A DNA stretch of 64,000 bases, taken from Chamaecyparis obtusa. Its lineage: Eukaryota; Streptophyta; Pinopsida; Cupressales; Cupressaceae. Made by a program: the position numbers and the translations under genes. How positions within the stretch are numbered: the first letter of the stretch is position 1; each line of letters begins with the position of its first letter. The stretch is from contig BSBK01001582.1 in NCBI GenBank assembly GCA_027943335.1, positions 503,501-567,500 on the forward strand, given 5' to 3'. The notes under the pieces are model-generated. The model was not told where the DNA came from. It was given only the letters and a program-made list of their open reading frames with translations, and did not search any database. Positions 1 to 11,819 of the stretch are shown piece after piece.

Positions 1-420
1 CATGGATGTTTATTGTAATGCTTTAAAGAAGCTTTAAAAGGTTATCCTTCCTTGGGTTTAAACTCATAAAAAGAAGAGGGATGAATATCCTTATGCCATT
101 GTTTCATGTTCTTTCATTCATAATTTTCACTACAATATTGTGCATCAGGATAATTCAGGCTATATTAAGAGTTGTGATGTCTTACTGAGTTGATTCTGGA
201 GTGGAAAACACAATAGTGAAGAAGTTATTTCATATTGTGAAGCTCAACTTAGATTATCTGAGAATAATTAGCTTTAGAAGGTAAACCCACATGAGTTTTA
301 TACTCGAAGTGAAGAAGGTTTTACAACCTTAATACCTTAGTGCTTACATTTTGACAGATGCATCTATTGGGATTGTTGGATATTTGATTTGATCAAATAT
401 TTATGAATTTGAAATCATCT
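1..420 (+). other. Unassigned sequence with faint coding look
   Basis: No intact gene. One plus-strand frame stays readable between scattered TAG/TAA/TGA codons for about 300 bases, which suggests an old coding remnant, but no motif is recognisable. It lies just beyond the 3' end of the transposase-like pseudogene and may belong to another decayed element. Confidence 0.25.
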
Positions 421-790
421 GCAGATTTGAGCACTAACACTATCTAATCAATTAAAATTCAATTTACCTATCTAATCAATCTAATCAATAAATAGAAATT
501 TATAGACTAGAAAGGTATTTGATCTATGAAATCAATCTATTCTAATCAATTGAAAAAAGAATCAATGTAATGTCAATTTAAATTCAATTTAAATATAGAC
601 CTAGTCTAATCAATCTAATCAATCTAAACAAAAAATAGAAATATAGACCTATCTAATCAATCTAATCAATGAATTGAAATTAAAATTCAAGTAGAAAGTA
701 AATTGAAAGTTCTAGAATAATTTTTAAATTTTGTTTAAACCTATAGATAATCAATCTACTCAAGTAGAAAGTAAATTGAAAGTTCTAGAG
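421..790. repeat. Degenerate AATCTAATC minisatellite and short GA run
   Basis: The words TCTAATCAATCTAATCAA and ATAGAAATATAGACC recur many times in AT-rich DNA, ending in a short (GA)n run near 790-806. The unit length is irregular. The sequence is non-coding. Confidence 0.6.
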
Positions 791-1843
791 AGAGAGAGAG
801 AGAGAGTCCATCAATTAAAATTCAATTCAGGTTTAATCTTGATCCATAAATTCAATCTAATCATAAATTTCAAATCAAATTTAAAGTCTACATATAAGTT
901 TCAAATAGGATTTAATTTAAGTATGCACAAATTAAAATCCTTCGACCTAAATCTCCTGATACATGTAGTTTGGATCCTCTCTATCCTTTATTATCTCCAA
1001 AAGTTTTTCATGCTCTTCAATAGGCAACTTCCACTTTTGGTTTTTAGACCCTTTCTTTGACACAGTTTCAAACTACAATTTCGTTGTTATAACCAAGTGA
1101 CTATAATGTAGAACTCTCTCTCCATGCATGTATTCAACAAATTTAATTCCATTTTTGTCGATCTTAGTTTGTTGATAATAGGTGCCTTCAATAACAACTG
1201 AACCAGTTGGATATTTTTGTCCATCATCATCGACAACTTCTTCAAGCAACTTGTGTTTTTCCTTGGTGCATCTTAGTAGATAATAATCTACACCTTCTAT
1301 ATTCTCAAGATCCGCAACCACAACAAAAATATCACCTTCACAATTTATATTTATGTGTACAAGTAAATGTTAAATTTAAACCTCAAGAATATAATATATA
1401 TATATCACAAATATACCTAGAAATAAAAAATACACACCTGTAACAACTAAATCAGAAACACGGTCATAGTCAGCTGAATATATAGGATCATGGATGTCTA
1501 TGACATTGTCATCATCTTCATAAGGAGGCATTCTAATTAACACTTTATGATCCCATTTTGAAACATATCCATTTGCAATATTAACACATTGACTCATTGT
1601 GTTGTTGTTAAGACAATCTTCACAAAAGCATGATTTATCTCTTAGTTGAATCAGTGGAGGCTTGTGTTGTCCTGTAGTCATCACTTGATGCAAACTTCTA
1701 ATTCCAACAATTGATTGACAATTGTGGGGATTCGATCGATCGATATGTGGATTGGATGGATTGATATATAGATCTCAGTTTGAAAACATGAAAAATGTGA
1801 AATGCAATATATACACATTCATACATTGTATAGTTCACATGAG

Positions 1844-1973
<130 letters not shown>

Positions 1974-2185
1974 ACAAGTTAAAAAACACATGTGATAGAC
2001 CTATATATAGTTTTTTGAATTTGAGTTTGAAAAATAAAAGTAAATAAAATAAATACCTATCACTTCCCAAAAGTAACGTTTGTTGTATTTTATGTCTTGA
2101 GCTGCAAAATGATTTTGACACCATTCAACAATTTTCTTTGAATTCTCTATCATGTTACCTAGAGAGATATATTTTTAACAATTTA

Positions 2186-2188
<3 letters not shown>

Positions 2189-2240
<52 letters not shown>
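2189..2240. repeat. (AT)n microsatellite, about 50 bp
   Basis: A pure AT run in the intron between exons 2 and 3 of the same pseudogene. Confidence 0.95.
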
Positions 2241-2245
<5 letters not shown>

Positions 2246-4562
2246 GTGTACATGTAATGTAAAGTTTTAAATAGTCTAGTCAAGTAAACAAGTTGAATAT
2301 CAAATGTATGTACACATACCTTGAATTTCATGTTGTCGGAGTGCACACTTCACACATGCTCCTGCTCCATCATGCTCTCCTTTTCCATGTCCACTTTCAA
2401 AGAAGTACCAAACAAACTTAACGTTGTGTCTAGTATGTTGCATGGCTAACCAATTAAAGGCTTTTGTAGACTTAAATTGACCTACAATTAAAATAAATAT
2501 AAAAATGTATTTAAATGTGACAAATAAATATATCTAGAATTGAGAAATTTTTTTTAAAAATTTATAATGCATGTACGTACTTACCTGCACACCCATCAGA
2601 CTAGATCCAATGTTGTGAAGCATTTATCCCATGACTCGCAAGATTATTGAAAAACATGTTGAAACAATGAGCCACGTAGCTCCTATCATGAACCCTATCA
2701 TCACTAATATAGAAATGAACCTCCTTGATGATAATGCATTCATTTTGATCTATACCAGATTCTATCTCATCCAAATCATATTGTGCATGTCTATAGGTCA
2801 CATGCACAAATATTGCAACTTGATCAGAATGATAATATTGAGCCTGGAGCTCCTTTTGAGGGGAAAATGTATAATTCTCCATAAAATCTACAACTAAAAG
2901 AATACAACCAGGTGGGAAATAATTTTTGGAATCACGAAACTTTTTAGATTGCCATCGTGCACCATGACAATGTTTGATATGTGGATAAATCATAAATCGA
3001 AATCTGTCCATGAATTGAAGGTACGGTAATTCACTCTCCTTTAATGTAATTTTTTTTTATTCACCTCCTGTCTTTGTTTGGTATATCTCATAGTCAAATC
3101 TCTTCCAATGGACTAGTGTTGTAACATCAATATTATCAAATTGTAAAGGAAGTTGCTGCAAATTTCCATAATTATTGCATTCATTTTTTATACACTGGAC
3201 ATTGAATTCATCTGAATCTTCTGATTTATCACATAAAATGGACTTTACAAATTCTGTTGTACTTCCAATAACCATATCTAGATTAAGTATTTCCATAACC
3301 CTTTTATATGATTGTAAGTATAAGTGAAACTCAACATGATTTTGACAACATGTTTCATGAACCTTATTTATGCTTACGAAGCAAGGACACAACATCTCAA
3401 ACATTCTCTGACCTATTTTCACATCTGAAAATTCATGCTTGAATGCTTCAAACAATTCACTTTGTGTAGTATCGATAAAATTTTTTGGATGTGAAATCTT
3501 CATACCGGTCTCTTCATCATCCATTAGTATAGTGTCCCTTCTATTGGAAGAAACTCAAGAGTGGTTGGTCCAAAAATCAATGACCCGTCTTCTTACATCT
3601 TCAGAAATTTTGTCTTTACGGGGAAGTCTACAAATCTATACCCAATTCTTTTCAATATCCATATCCAACATATTTCTCTTCCTAATATATCTCTATATAG
3701 TTATTCGAGATATGTTGAGTAAATCAAAAATTGCTCGAACTTGATTTCTATGTGTCAATTTCTTACTAGTTATCATAGTCATCAAGGCTCTTCTAGCTGC
3801 ATTTGAATCTGGTCTTTAATGATCTGCCCTGTTAACAACATTCAATGCATCTTGTAAATTTTGAATTATTGTCTCTTTTACTTTACCTCCTCCAACTTTC
3901 CTATTATCAATACCCAACAACTCCAAAATCGGAGCCATTTATTTTTTCTTGAATAACTTTGCAAACAATTATGCTTTTCCCACCAAAGATTTACTTTCAA
4001 AATATTCCATCCACATGTTTTTGAGATGCAATTTAATAGTGCTTTCAGGTACCAGGTGTTCTGGTTCAATTTGACTAATAAGTGATTCCTCATTCATGTC
4101 CATCAAATTTTGCATTGTAGGAAAAAAATGTATACTTCGATTGCTACCAATATCCTCCCCTAGTTGAGTTGCACCTTCTATAGCAATAGGTTCTTCTTCA
4201 ACATCGATCGATTTCTCTTGGACACGTTTCATATGACCTTTCATTTGGTCATCCCTTTTACAATCATACTTCCTTGTTCTAGTCATTTTATTTCCCATTG
4301 CTCAAATATCTAAGCAAGAATTTTTTTATTGTTTTACTATCTCGTCACTGAAAAACTTGTCTTCAAACTCCATCGAAATCAAAATTTCTTTGTAACTTCC
4401 CCAAACAAATGACTCCTTGCTTCAAAAGATCCTTATATCCTAAAATAAGATACAAATTCGCAATTGATATATATTTTGAAAAAAATATCACACATATATA
4501 TACCCTTCAGATTGAAAGGACAGGTCGCCCACATGACCGGTTGCAAGGGACCAACCTCTTAG

Positions 4563-4608
4563 GGGACTCAATTGAGTCCCACTCGGCCGAGTTAGACTCG
4601 GTCGAGTC
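4563..4608. repeat. Cluster of three short palindromes
   Basis: Three palindromes are packed into 46 bp: GGGACTCAATTGAGTCCC (4563-4580, perfect 18-mer), ACTCGGCCGAGT (4581-4592, perfect 12-mer) and GACTCGGTCGAGTC (4595-4608, 12 of 14). They sit about 270 bp upstream of the transposase-like pseudogene start. They could be binding or hairpin sites of that element, which is inference. Confidence 0.7.
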
Positions 4609-5314
4609 ATCCTAAGTGGCATGCCAACTTGGTAGCCAAAACTTCAAAAACACCAAAAATGCACAATTTACACTTCTGGTGTTTTTTTCTCTTCTGCAAA
4701 TTAAAAATTTCAAAAAACTAAAACTACCCTTTTGTAGATCTCAGAACTACAATTTTGGACATATAAATTTACTATAATTTCAATTAGAAAATGTTAAACA
4801 AATTTGTGAAAAACTACATGTAGGTATATAAAGCTTTGAGAAGTCGCCATTTCAATAAAATAAAATAAATAGTAAATCAATTTTTAAAAAAAAAAAAATT
4901 ATATGAGGCACTAGAGAAGAGAATCTTATTCAAGAATATATAATTTATTTGGATTTTGAAATAATTTTGATAGGTGAAAAGTGGCGGGAGACAAAAACTA
5001 TTGATTTCATGTAAGTTGTACTTTGAATACTTATAACGAGCAAATTATAGATCGAAAACACTTTTTTCTTTTTTCTTGCACTAGGTATACATGTCATCTA
5101 AAACATATTTTGAAATTGGAGGAAAAAATAATGTTTTACTTATAATTATTTGATGGGAGGTAAACCCCCTGATTTGCTGTATTTTCAGGACATGAAAAAT
5201 AGACCTTAAAAAATTTTTTTAAAAAATAATTTATGTCTAAAATAATTTTAAAAATTATAGGCATAAAATTCATCCTATTTCACACATTTCATCAGTTTAC
5301 ATCATCTTCAAATT
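4609..5314. other. AT-rich spacer, no gene seen
   Basis: Homopolymer-rich AT sequence with no long reading frame and no recognised motif. Confidence 0.6.
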
Positions 5315-5700
5315 CTAAATAGAAATGTGACTTTTATGCCCTTGAAGTTTTTTAGTTTTGGTGTTGTTAGCCTCTTCCTTTGTAAAAGGGTGACAACTTA
5401 TTGTGCTTTTACCCAATAATAGCATAGCATTAATATTATAATATAAATTTTTTATATTAGTATGTATTATATTATTTGATATACAAAATGATTTTGAAAA
5501 AGTACCTGCACAGTTGATTTGAGGACAGACAGTTTCAGCCCAAATCCTCTTGAAAGTATCCAGCACAGGATTTTTTTACAGACTCCTTGTAATTTCATCA
5601 GTTTGACTATACTGAATAACTAGATCATGTCAATGGACTTCCCCTCTATTGAATATAATCAATTGATTTTTTGACTCTTGAAAAGAAATTTCACACAGAT
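5315..5700 (-). pseudogene. Unknown exon-like remnant
   Basis: On the minus strand a frame runs from about 5700 to a GT donor-like site near 5507. It contains DTFKRIWAETVCPQINCAG and two stops. It is followed by AT-rich intron-like DNA. I do not recognise the protein. It lies upstream of the transposase-like pseudogene on the same strand, so it could be a leader exon of that gene or debris of another element. Confidence 0.25.
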
Positions 5701-5845
5701 GTAGAACCATTGTACACTCATCATTTGTTCTAGAAACTAACAATGGTATAAAAATTGATGTAAGAACATTTAAGGTACATTTTCCACAAAAAGGTATATG
5801 AAACCTTTAAATATACATTAAAAAGTGAAGGTGAAGGCTCTAGAT

Positions 5846-5847
<2 letters not shown>

Positions 5848-5902
<55 letters not shown>

Positions 5903-5964
5903 ACACACATAGAGAGAGAGACACACACACACACACACACACACATAGAGAGAGAGAGAGAGAG
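5848..5964. repeat. Compound (GA)n/(CA)n microsatellite
   Basis: About 50 bp of GA followed by alternating short CA and GA runs. The ORFs made of repeated Arg-Glu or Ser-Leu across it are artefacts. Confidence 0.95.
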
Positions 5965-6052
5965 CAACATCTGGTTCATCTACTCGACTAGGGAATATTT
6001 GGGAACAGACAATCTCCATTTAAACTCAAGTCTCTGGAAGTGGTTATATTTG

Positions 6053-6810
6053 TCAGTGGAGGAGATACACCCATTGGATAATGCTATGGTCACTGGAATT
6101 TCCATTTCTCTTCAATTGGGATACTCTTTCCAAAATTTCATCTACCCTTTTACCAATTTGGGAAATCAATGGGTCTATTTGTGAACCTCGAAGGAGTTGG
6201 TCACCTAAATGAGAACCTTGAGATGAATCAAAAGATTTTCTACAAAAGAGATTAGTACCTTGAGAAGCTCTCCACTTGTCAGCTGAATTAAAACCTTGGA
6301 CCATAGATGACTACCCTGTGTTGCAAAATGAGGAGTGAGACTGGCTTGCCAAAGGTGGCAATGAGCTTACATTTGAGGGATAATGGCCAACATGAGTAAC
6401 CTTGTTTGCCAATTCTCGTAAATGCAAAGCCATTGACGAATAGGCATTTATAATAGAAATATTTGTGGTGCTAGGATGAAGTAAATGACCAAATTCTTTG
6501 CCTTCTAATGAACCAATTTGAGGCTTCATTTCACATTGCTCTATGGATAATTCCACAGCACTTGTTACTTCTCTATCTCAATTTTTTGTGTCAGTGTACA
6601 TGTGCACTGAAGAGCTTCTATCACTACTTGAGCTACTAGCAGATGGTGAGTATTCATCATCATCATCTGACATAGGCTCACACATATAGCTTACTTCTTT
6701 CCTTTGCTACTTTCCCCTTACTAGCTCTTCCTCCTTAATTGTAACTTCTCTCATGGGTCCAAGAAGCTCTTCCCACTCTTTCCCATTAATATGTAAATAT
6801 TTTTGTCCAT
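6053..6810 (-). pseudogene. Unknown acidic/Ser-rich protein remnant
   Basis: A minus-strand frame runs from about 6810 to 6053 with three stops, at about 6710, 6580 and 6308. Order of features: a segment containing LHINGKEWEELLGPMREV, an acidic-serine run (SDDDDEYSPSASSSSSDRSS), then a Ser/His-rich tail ending in a short amphipathic stretch (GKRVDEILERVSQLKRN). The continuity of the frame argues that it once coded. I cannot assign a family. Its strand and distance would allow it to be the 5' part of the element that carries the transposase-like pseudogene, which is unproven. Confidence 0.35.
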
Positions 6811-7084
6811 AACAGTATTTTTTGCATTTATTATCATATTGATTCGATTTGATGCACCTTTTCTATTTGATCCATACTTCCCTTTCATTTCACTTGCTTT
6901 TCTCATTTTACACGTCATAGGCTAGGATTTGATAGTGGGTATGACCTTGGTACTACTGGCGTTAATGATAAATTTTACCTTTTAGATATTAATTTTTTGT
7001 CATTTTTCCTATATGATGATTTTGTATATAAATTGTGGATATTCTCTAGGAAACTTTTCATTTTTTCCTATAGGATGCCTTTTT
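6811..7084. other. Spacer, no gene seen
   Basis: Ordinary AT-rich sequence leading into the satellite array, with no motif recognised. Confidence 0.5.
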
Positions 7085-10000
7085 ATACAAATTTTATCAT
7101 GCGTTAGGACCCCTAGGAAATCCTCATGACCCCTATGGACACATTGGAATGATCAAGTATGTGCTAAGGGGTCCTATGACTCTTTAAGACATACTTGAGC
7201 ATCCAAATGTGCCAAAAGGGGTCATGGGGACTTCCTAGGGGTCCTAGTACGCCTTATCACGCGTTATGACCCCTAGAAAGTCCTCATGATCCCTTTCAAC
7301 ACATTTGAATGCTCAAGTGTGTCCTAAGGGGTCCTACAACCACTTTTGACACACTTGAGGATTCAAATGTGTCGAAAGGGGTCATGGGGACTTCATAGGG
7401 GTCCTACTACGCCTTCTCACATGTTAGGACCGCTAGGAAGTCACCATAACCCCTTTCGACACATTTGAATGCTCAAGTGTGTCCTAAGGGGTCCTATGAC
7501 TAGTTAGGACACACTTGAGCATTCAAATGTGTTGAAAGGAGTCATGGGGACTTACTAGGGGTCCTAGTATGCCTTATCACGTGTTAGGACCCCTAGGAAG
7601 TCCCCATGACCCCTTTTGACATATTTGAATGCTCAAGTGTGTCCTAAAGAGTCGTAGGACCCCTTAGGACACACTTGAGAATTCAAATGTGTCAAAAGGG
7701 TTCATGGGGACTTCCTAGAGGTCCCAGTACACCTTATCACATGTTAGGACCCCTAGGAAGTCCATGTGACCCCTTTCAACACATTTGAATACTCAAGTGT
7801 GTCCTAAGGGGTCCTATGACTCGTTAGGACACACTTCAGCATTCCAATGTGTCTAAAGGGGTCATGGGGACTTCCTAGGGGTCCTCGTACACCTTATCAT
7901 GCCTTAGGACCCCAAGGAGGTCCCCATGATCCCTTTAGAGACATTTGAATTCTCAAGTGTGTCCTGAGGGGCCCTACAACTCTTTAGGACACACTTGAGC
8001 ATTGAAATGTGTTGAAATGGATCATGAGGACTTCCTAGGGGTCCTAGTACACCTTATCACATGTTAGGATCCATAGGAAGCCCCTGTGACCCCTATGGAC
8101 ACATTGTAATACTCAAGTGTGTCCTAAGGGGTCCTACAACCCCTTCCGACACACTTGAGAATTCAAATGTGTGGAAAGGGGTCATGGGGACTTCCTAGCG
8201 GTCCCAGTACTCCTTATCATGTATTAGGACCCCTAGCAAGTACCCATGACCCCTTTCAACACATTCAAATTCTCCAGTGTGTCCTAAGGAGTCCTATGAC
8301 TCATTAGGACACACTTAAGCATTCAAATATGTTGAAAGGGGTCATGGGGACTTCCTAGGGGTCCTAGTATGCCTTATCACACATTAGGACCTCTAGGAAG
8401 CCCCTGTGACCCCTATGGACACATTGGAATGCTCAAGTGTGTCCTAAGGGGTCCTATGACCCCTTTCGACACACTTGAGCATTCAAATGTGTCAAAAGGG
8501 GTCATGGGGACTTCCTAGGGGTCCTACTATGCCTTATCACATGTGAGGACCGTTAGGAAGTCTGCATGACCCCTTTTGACACATTTGAATGCTCAAGTGT
8601 GTCCTAAGGGGTCCTATGACTCATTAGGACACACTTGAGCATTTAAATTTTTTGAAAGGGGTCATGGGGACTTCCTAGGGGTCCTAGTACACCTTATCAT
8701 GTGTTAGGACCCCTAGGAAGTCTGCATGACCCCTTTCAACAAATTTTAATACTCAAGTGTGTCCTAAGGGGTCCTACAACTTGTTAGGACACACTTGAGC
8801 ATTCAAATGTGTCAAAAGGGGTCATGGGGACTTCCTAAGGCTTCTAGTATGCCTTATCATGTGTTATGACCCCTAAGAAGTCCCCATGACCCCTTTCGAC
8901 ACATTTGAATGCTCAAGTGTGTCCTAAGGGGTCCTATGACTCTTTAGGACACACTTGAGTATTCTAATGTGTCAAAAGGGGTCATGGGGACTTACTAGGG
9001 GTCCTAGTATGCCTTATCACACATTAGAACCCCTAGGAAGTCCCCATGACCCCTTTCAACACATTGGAATGCTCAAGAGTGTCCTAAGGGGTCTTACGAC
9101 CCCTTTCGACACACTTGAGCATTCAAATGTGTCAAAAGGGTTCATGAGGGTTTCCTAGGGGTCCTACTATGCTTTATCACATGTGAGGACCCTTAAGAAG
9201 TTCTCATTACCCCTCTTGACACATTTGAAAGCTCAAGTGTGTCCTAAGGGGTCCTACGACTTGTTAGGACACACTTAAGCATTCAAATGTGTCGAAAGGG
9301 GTCATGTGGACTTCTTAGGGGTCCTAGTATGCCTTATCATGTGTTAGGACCCCTAGGAAGTCCGCATGACCCCTTTCAACACATTTGAATGCTCAAGTGT
9401 GTCCTAAGGGGTCCTAAATATCGTTAGGACACACTTGAGCATTCAAATGTGTCAAAAGGGGTCATGTGGACTTCCTAGGGGTCCTAGTACACCTTTCATG
9501 TGTTAGGACCCCTAGGAAGTCCCCATGATCCCTTTCAACACATTTGAATGCTCAAGTGTATCCTAAGGGGTCCTATGACTCTTTAGGACACACTTGAGCA
9601 TTCAAATGTGTTGAAAGGGGTCATGGGGACTTCCTAGGGGTCCTAGTATGCCTTATCATGTGTTAGGACCCCTAAGAAGTCCCCATGACCCCTTTTGACA
9701 TAGTTGAATGCTCAAGTGTGTCCTAAGGGGTCATACGACTCATTAGGACACACTTAAGCATTCCAATGTGTCTAAAGAGGTCATGGGGACTTCCTAGGGG
9801 TCCTAGTATGCCTTATCACATGTTAGGACCCGTAGGAAGCCCCTGTGACCCCTATGGACACATTGAAATGCTCAAGTGTGTCCTAAGGGGTCCAATAACC
9901 CCTTCCAACACACTTGAGCATTCAAATGTGTCGAAAGGGGTCATGGGGACTTCTTAGGGGTCCTACTATTCTTATCACACATTAGGACCCCTAAGAACTC

Positions 10001-10465
10001 CTCATGACTCTTTTTGACACATTTTAATGTGCATGTGTGTCCTAAGGGGTCCTATGACTCATTAGCACACACTTGAGCATTCAAATGTGTCAAAAGGGGT
10101 CATGGGGACTTCCTAGGGGTCCTAACATGTTAGGACCCCTAGGGAATCCTCATGACCCCTATGGACACATTGGAATGATCAAATGTGTCCCAAGGGGTCC
10201 TATGACCCCTTCAGACACACTTGAGCATTCAAATGTGTCAAAAAAGGGCATGGGGACTTCCTAAGGGCCCTAGTACGCCATATCATGCCTTAGGACCCCT
10301 AGGAAGCCCCCGTGATCCCTATGGACACATTGGAATGCTCAAGTGTGTCCTAAGGGGTCCTACGACCCCTTCCAACACACTTGAGCATTCAAATGTATCG
10401 AGAGGGGTTATGGGGACTTTCTAGGGGTCCTAGTACATCTTATCATGCATTAGGACCCCTAGGAA
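7085..10465. repeat. Satellite A: about 21 tandem 160-bp units, each an inverted repeat
   Basis: The anchor TTAGGACCCCTAGGAAG recurs at 7101, 7261, 7421, 7581 and so on to 9341 with an exact 160-bp step (14 steps without an indel), then near 9500, 9660, 9820, 9979, 10127, 10287 and 10447. Each unit has a left arm of about 60 bp (GGACCCCTAGG...GTGTCCTAA) and a right arm (TTAGGACAC...CCTAGGGGTCC) that is its near-perfect reverse complement. A centre of about 16 bp and a spacer of about 20 bp (near TACGCCTTATCAC) separate them. Every unit could fold as a hairpin or cruciform. Units differ by scattered transitions. One unit (start 9979) is 12 bp short. Confidence 0.95.
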
Positions 10466-10620
10466 CTCTCTCTCTCCCTCTCTCTAGGTGAGAGAGAGAA
10501 AGGTGAGTGAGATCTCTCTCTCTCTCTCCTCTCTCTCCTCTCACTCTCTCGCTATCTCTCTAGGTGGGAGAGAGAAAGAGAGGAGAGAGGAGAGAAATAG
10601 AGGAGAGAGAAAGGTGAGTG

Positions 10621-10656
<36 letters not shown>

Positions 10657-10790
10657 ACTCTCTCTCTAGGTGAGAGAGAGAAATAGAGGAGAGAGAAAGG
10701 TGAGTGAGATCTCTCTCTCTCTCTCTCTAGGTGAGAGAGAGAGAGAGAGGAGATAAAGAGAGAAGAGAGAAAGGTGAGAGTGAGAAAGAG
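10466..10790. repeat. Alternating CT and GA blocks
   Basis: (CT)n blocks alternate with (GA)n-rich blocks in units of roughly 60-110 bp joined by TAGGTGAGAGAG and AAAGGTGAGTGAGAT. Neighbouring blocks are reverse complements, so the region can fold back on itself. It begins inside the last, truncated satellite A unit. Confidence 0.85.
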
Positions 10791-10849
10791 TAAGAACGCT
10801 AGGCACAACCCCATTTCAACCACTAAGTCAGTATAACATTTCGGACCAT

Positions 10850-11180
10850 GCCGGACCAAAGTGTCCCCAAGGTGCACTAAGCATGATTGGGCAGTTAACT
10901 TTTGAGGCTCATAACTAGACCCCGTGAGAGGTATCAGATATCTATGAGATGCTACAGGATGGCATTTCCAAGGCCTATAATAACCTCTCTCCATTCTGGG
11001 AGATTCAAATTTGTTTGAATTTGGCACGCCAGTCTCGCTTGATGCCAAAAATTGTAGTGAGGGTCCGTTGAAAGTTACACTAAGCATGATTGGTTAGCAA
11101 ACTATCAAGCCTCATAACGTGGACCCCATGAGAGGTATCAGCAATCCATGAGATACTACAAGACCCTGTTTCTTAGGCAT
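10850..11180. repeat. Two imperfect copies of a roughly 203-bp unit
   Basis: CACTAAGCATGATTGG, then CTCATAA and CCCCRTGAGAGGTATCAG, occur from about 10878 and again from about 11081, in the same order and spacing. No coding function is visible. Confidence 0.7.
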
Positions 11181-11819
11181 TCCTAGTGTATTTGTAGGGG
11201 TACAGACAGAGTACTGATATTTTGTCCAAAAGACCAATATGTTTTGATATGGCCAAGAGGGTGTTTGATTATTTCCAAAAGGGTGTTTGATTATGTAATT
11301 AGGCTAGTTTGAAGTCTTTTAGACATTGGGAGTAAAAGGTAAGTCTACATACCTTGAAACCACTTTAATAGATATCCTTATATACCTCAAATGATGAATT
11401 ACACATGTGAACACACGTAGCACATAATGCGTACACATAATTTTTCTTAAGTCATGAAGCATACATGTAGCACATAATTATAAAGCATACAACATGAATT
11501 CACTTAAGTCATGCATGTAGCCCATACACGTGAATTTAGGTTATGAATATTGTACTTGAATATACATGAATATACTTAAGGCATAAATTGTACACATGAG
11601 TACATACACACAAGCATATTTACATACTAACAATGAATAAATGAACACACAATTAACAAATTAGATCGAATATCAAGTTTCATATATATATCAAAATGAA
11701 CAATAATTCTATACATATTTATATGTCAATATATCTAAATACAATGTAGCATACACCATCTCAAAATATGTCATATGACATCTCACAATAAGTTCAACTA
11801 CAAATATTTCTAGGACATC
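11181..11819. other. Non-coding spacer with short dispersed repeats
   Basis: AT-rich sequence in which CTTAAGTCATG and CATACATGTAGCACATAA-like words recur between 11,400 and 11,600. No gene is seen. It borders the terminal exon of the minus-strand pseudogene to the right. Confidence 0.5.

Noticed and set aside
8955..10424. Series of similar 60-70 codon ORFs (for example MSIQMCQKGSWGLPRGP)
   Set aside because: They recur at the 160-bp satellite period, are open only where drift allows, and begin with alternative starts. They are a by-product of tandem repetition and not a gene family.
7085..10465. Possible CRISPR-like array because of regular repeats
   Set aside because: Units are contiguous and similar throughout, with no unique spacers, in a plant context.
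10560..11087. 175-codon minus-strand ORF
   Set aside because: Half of it is Ser/Leu/Arg/Glu from CT/GA repeats and the rest lies in the 203-bp repeat. There is no protein signature.
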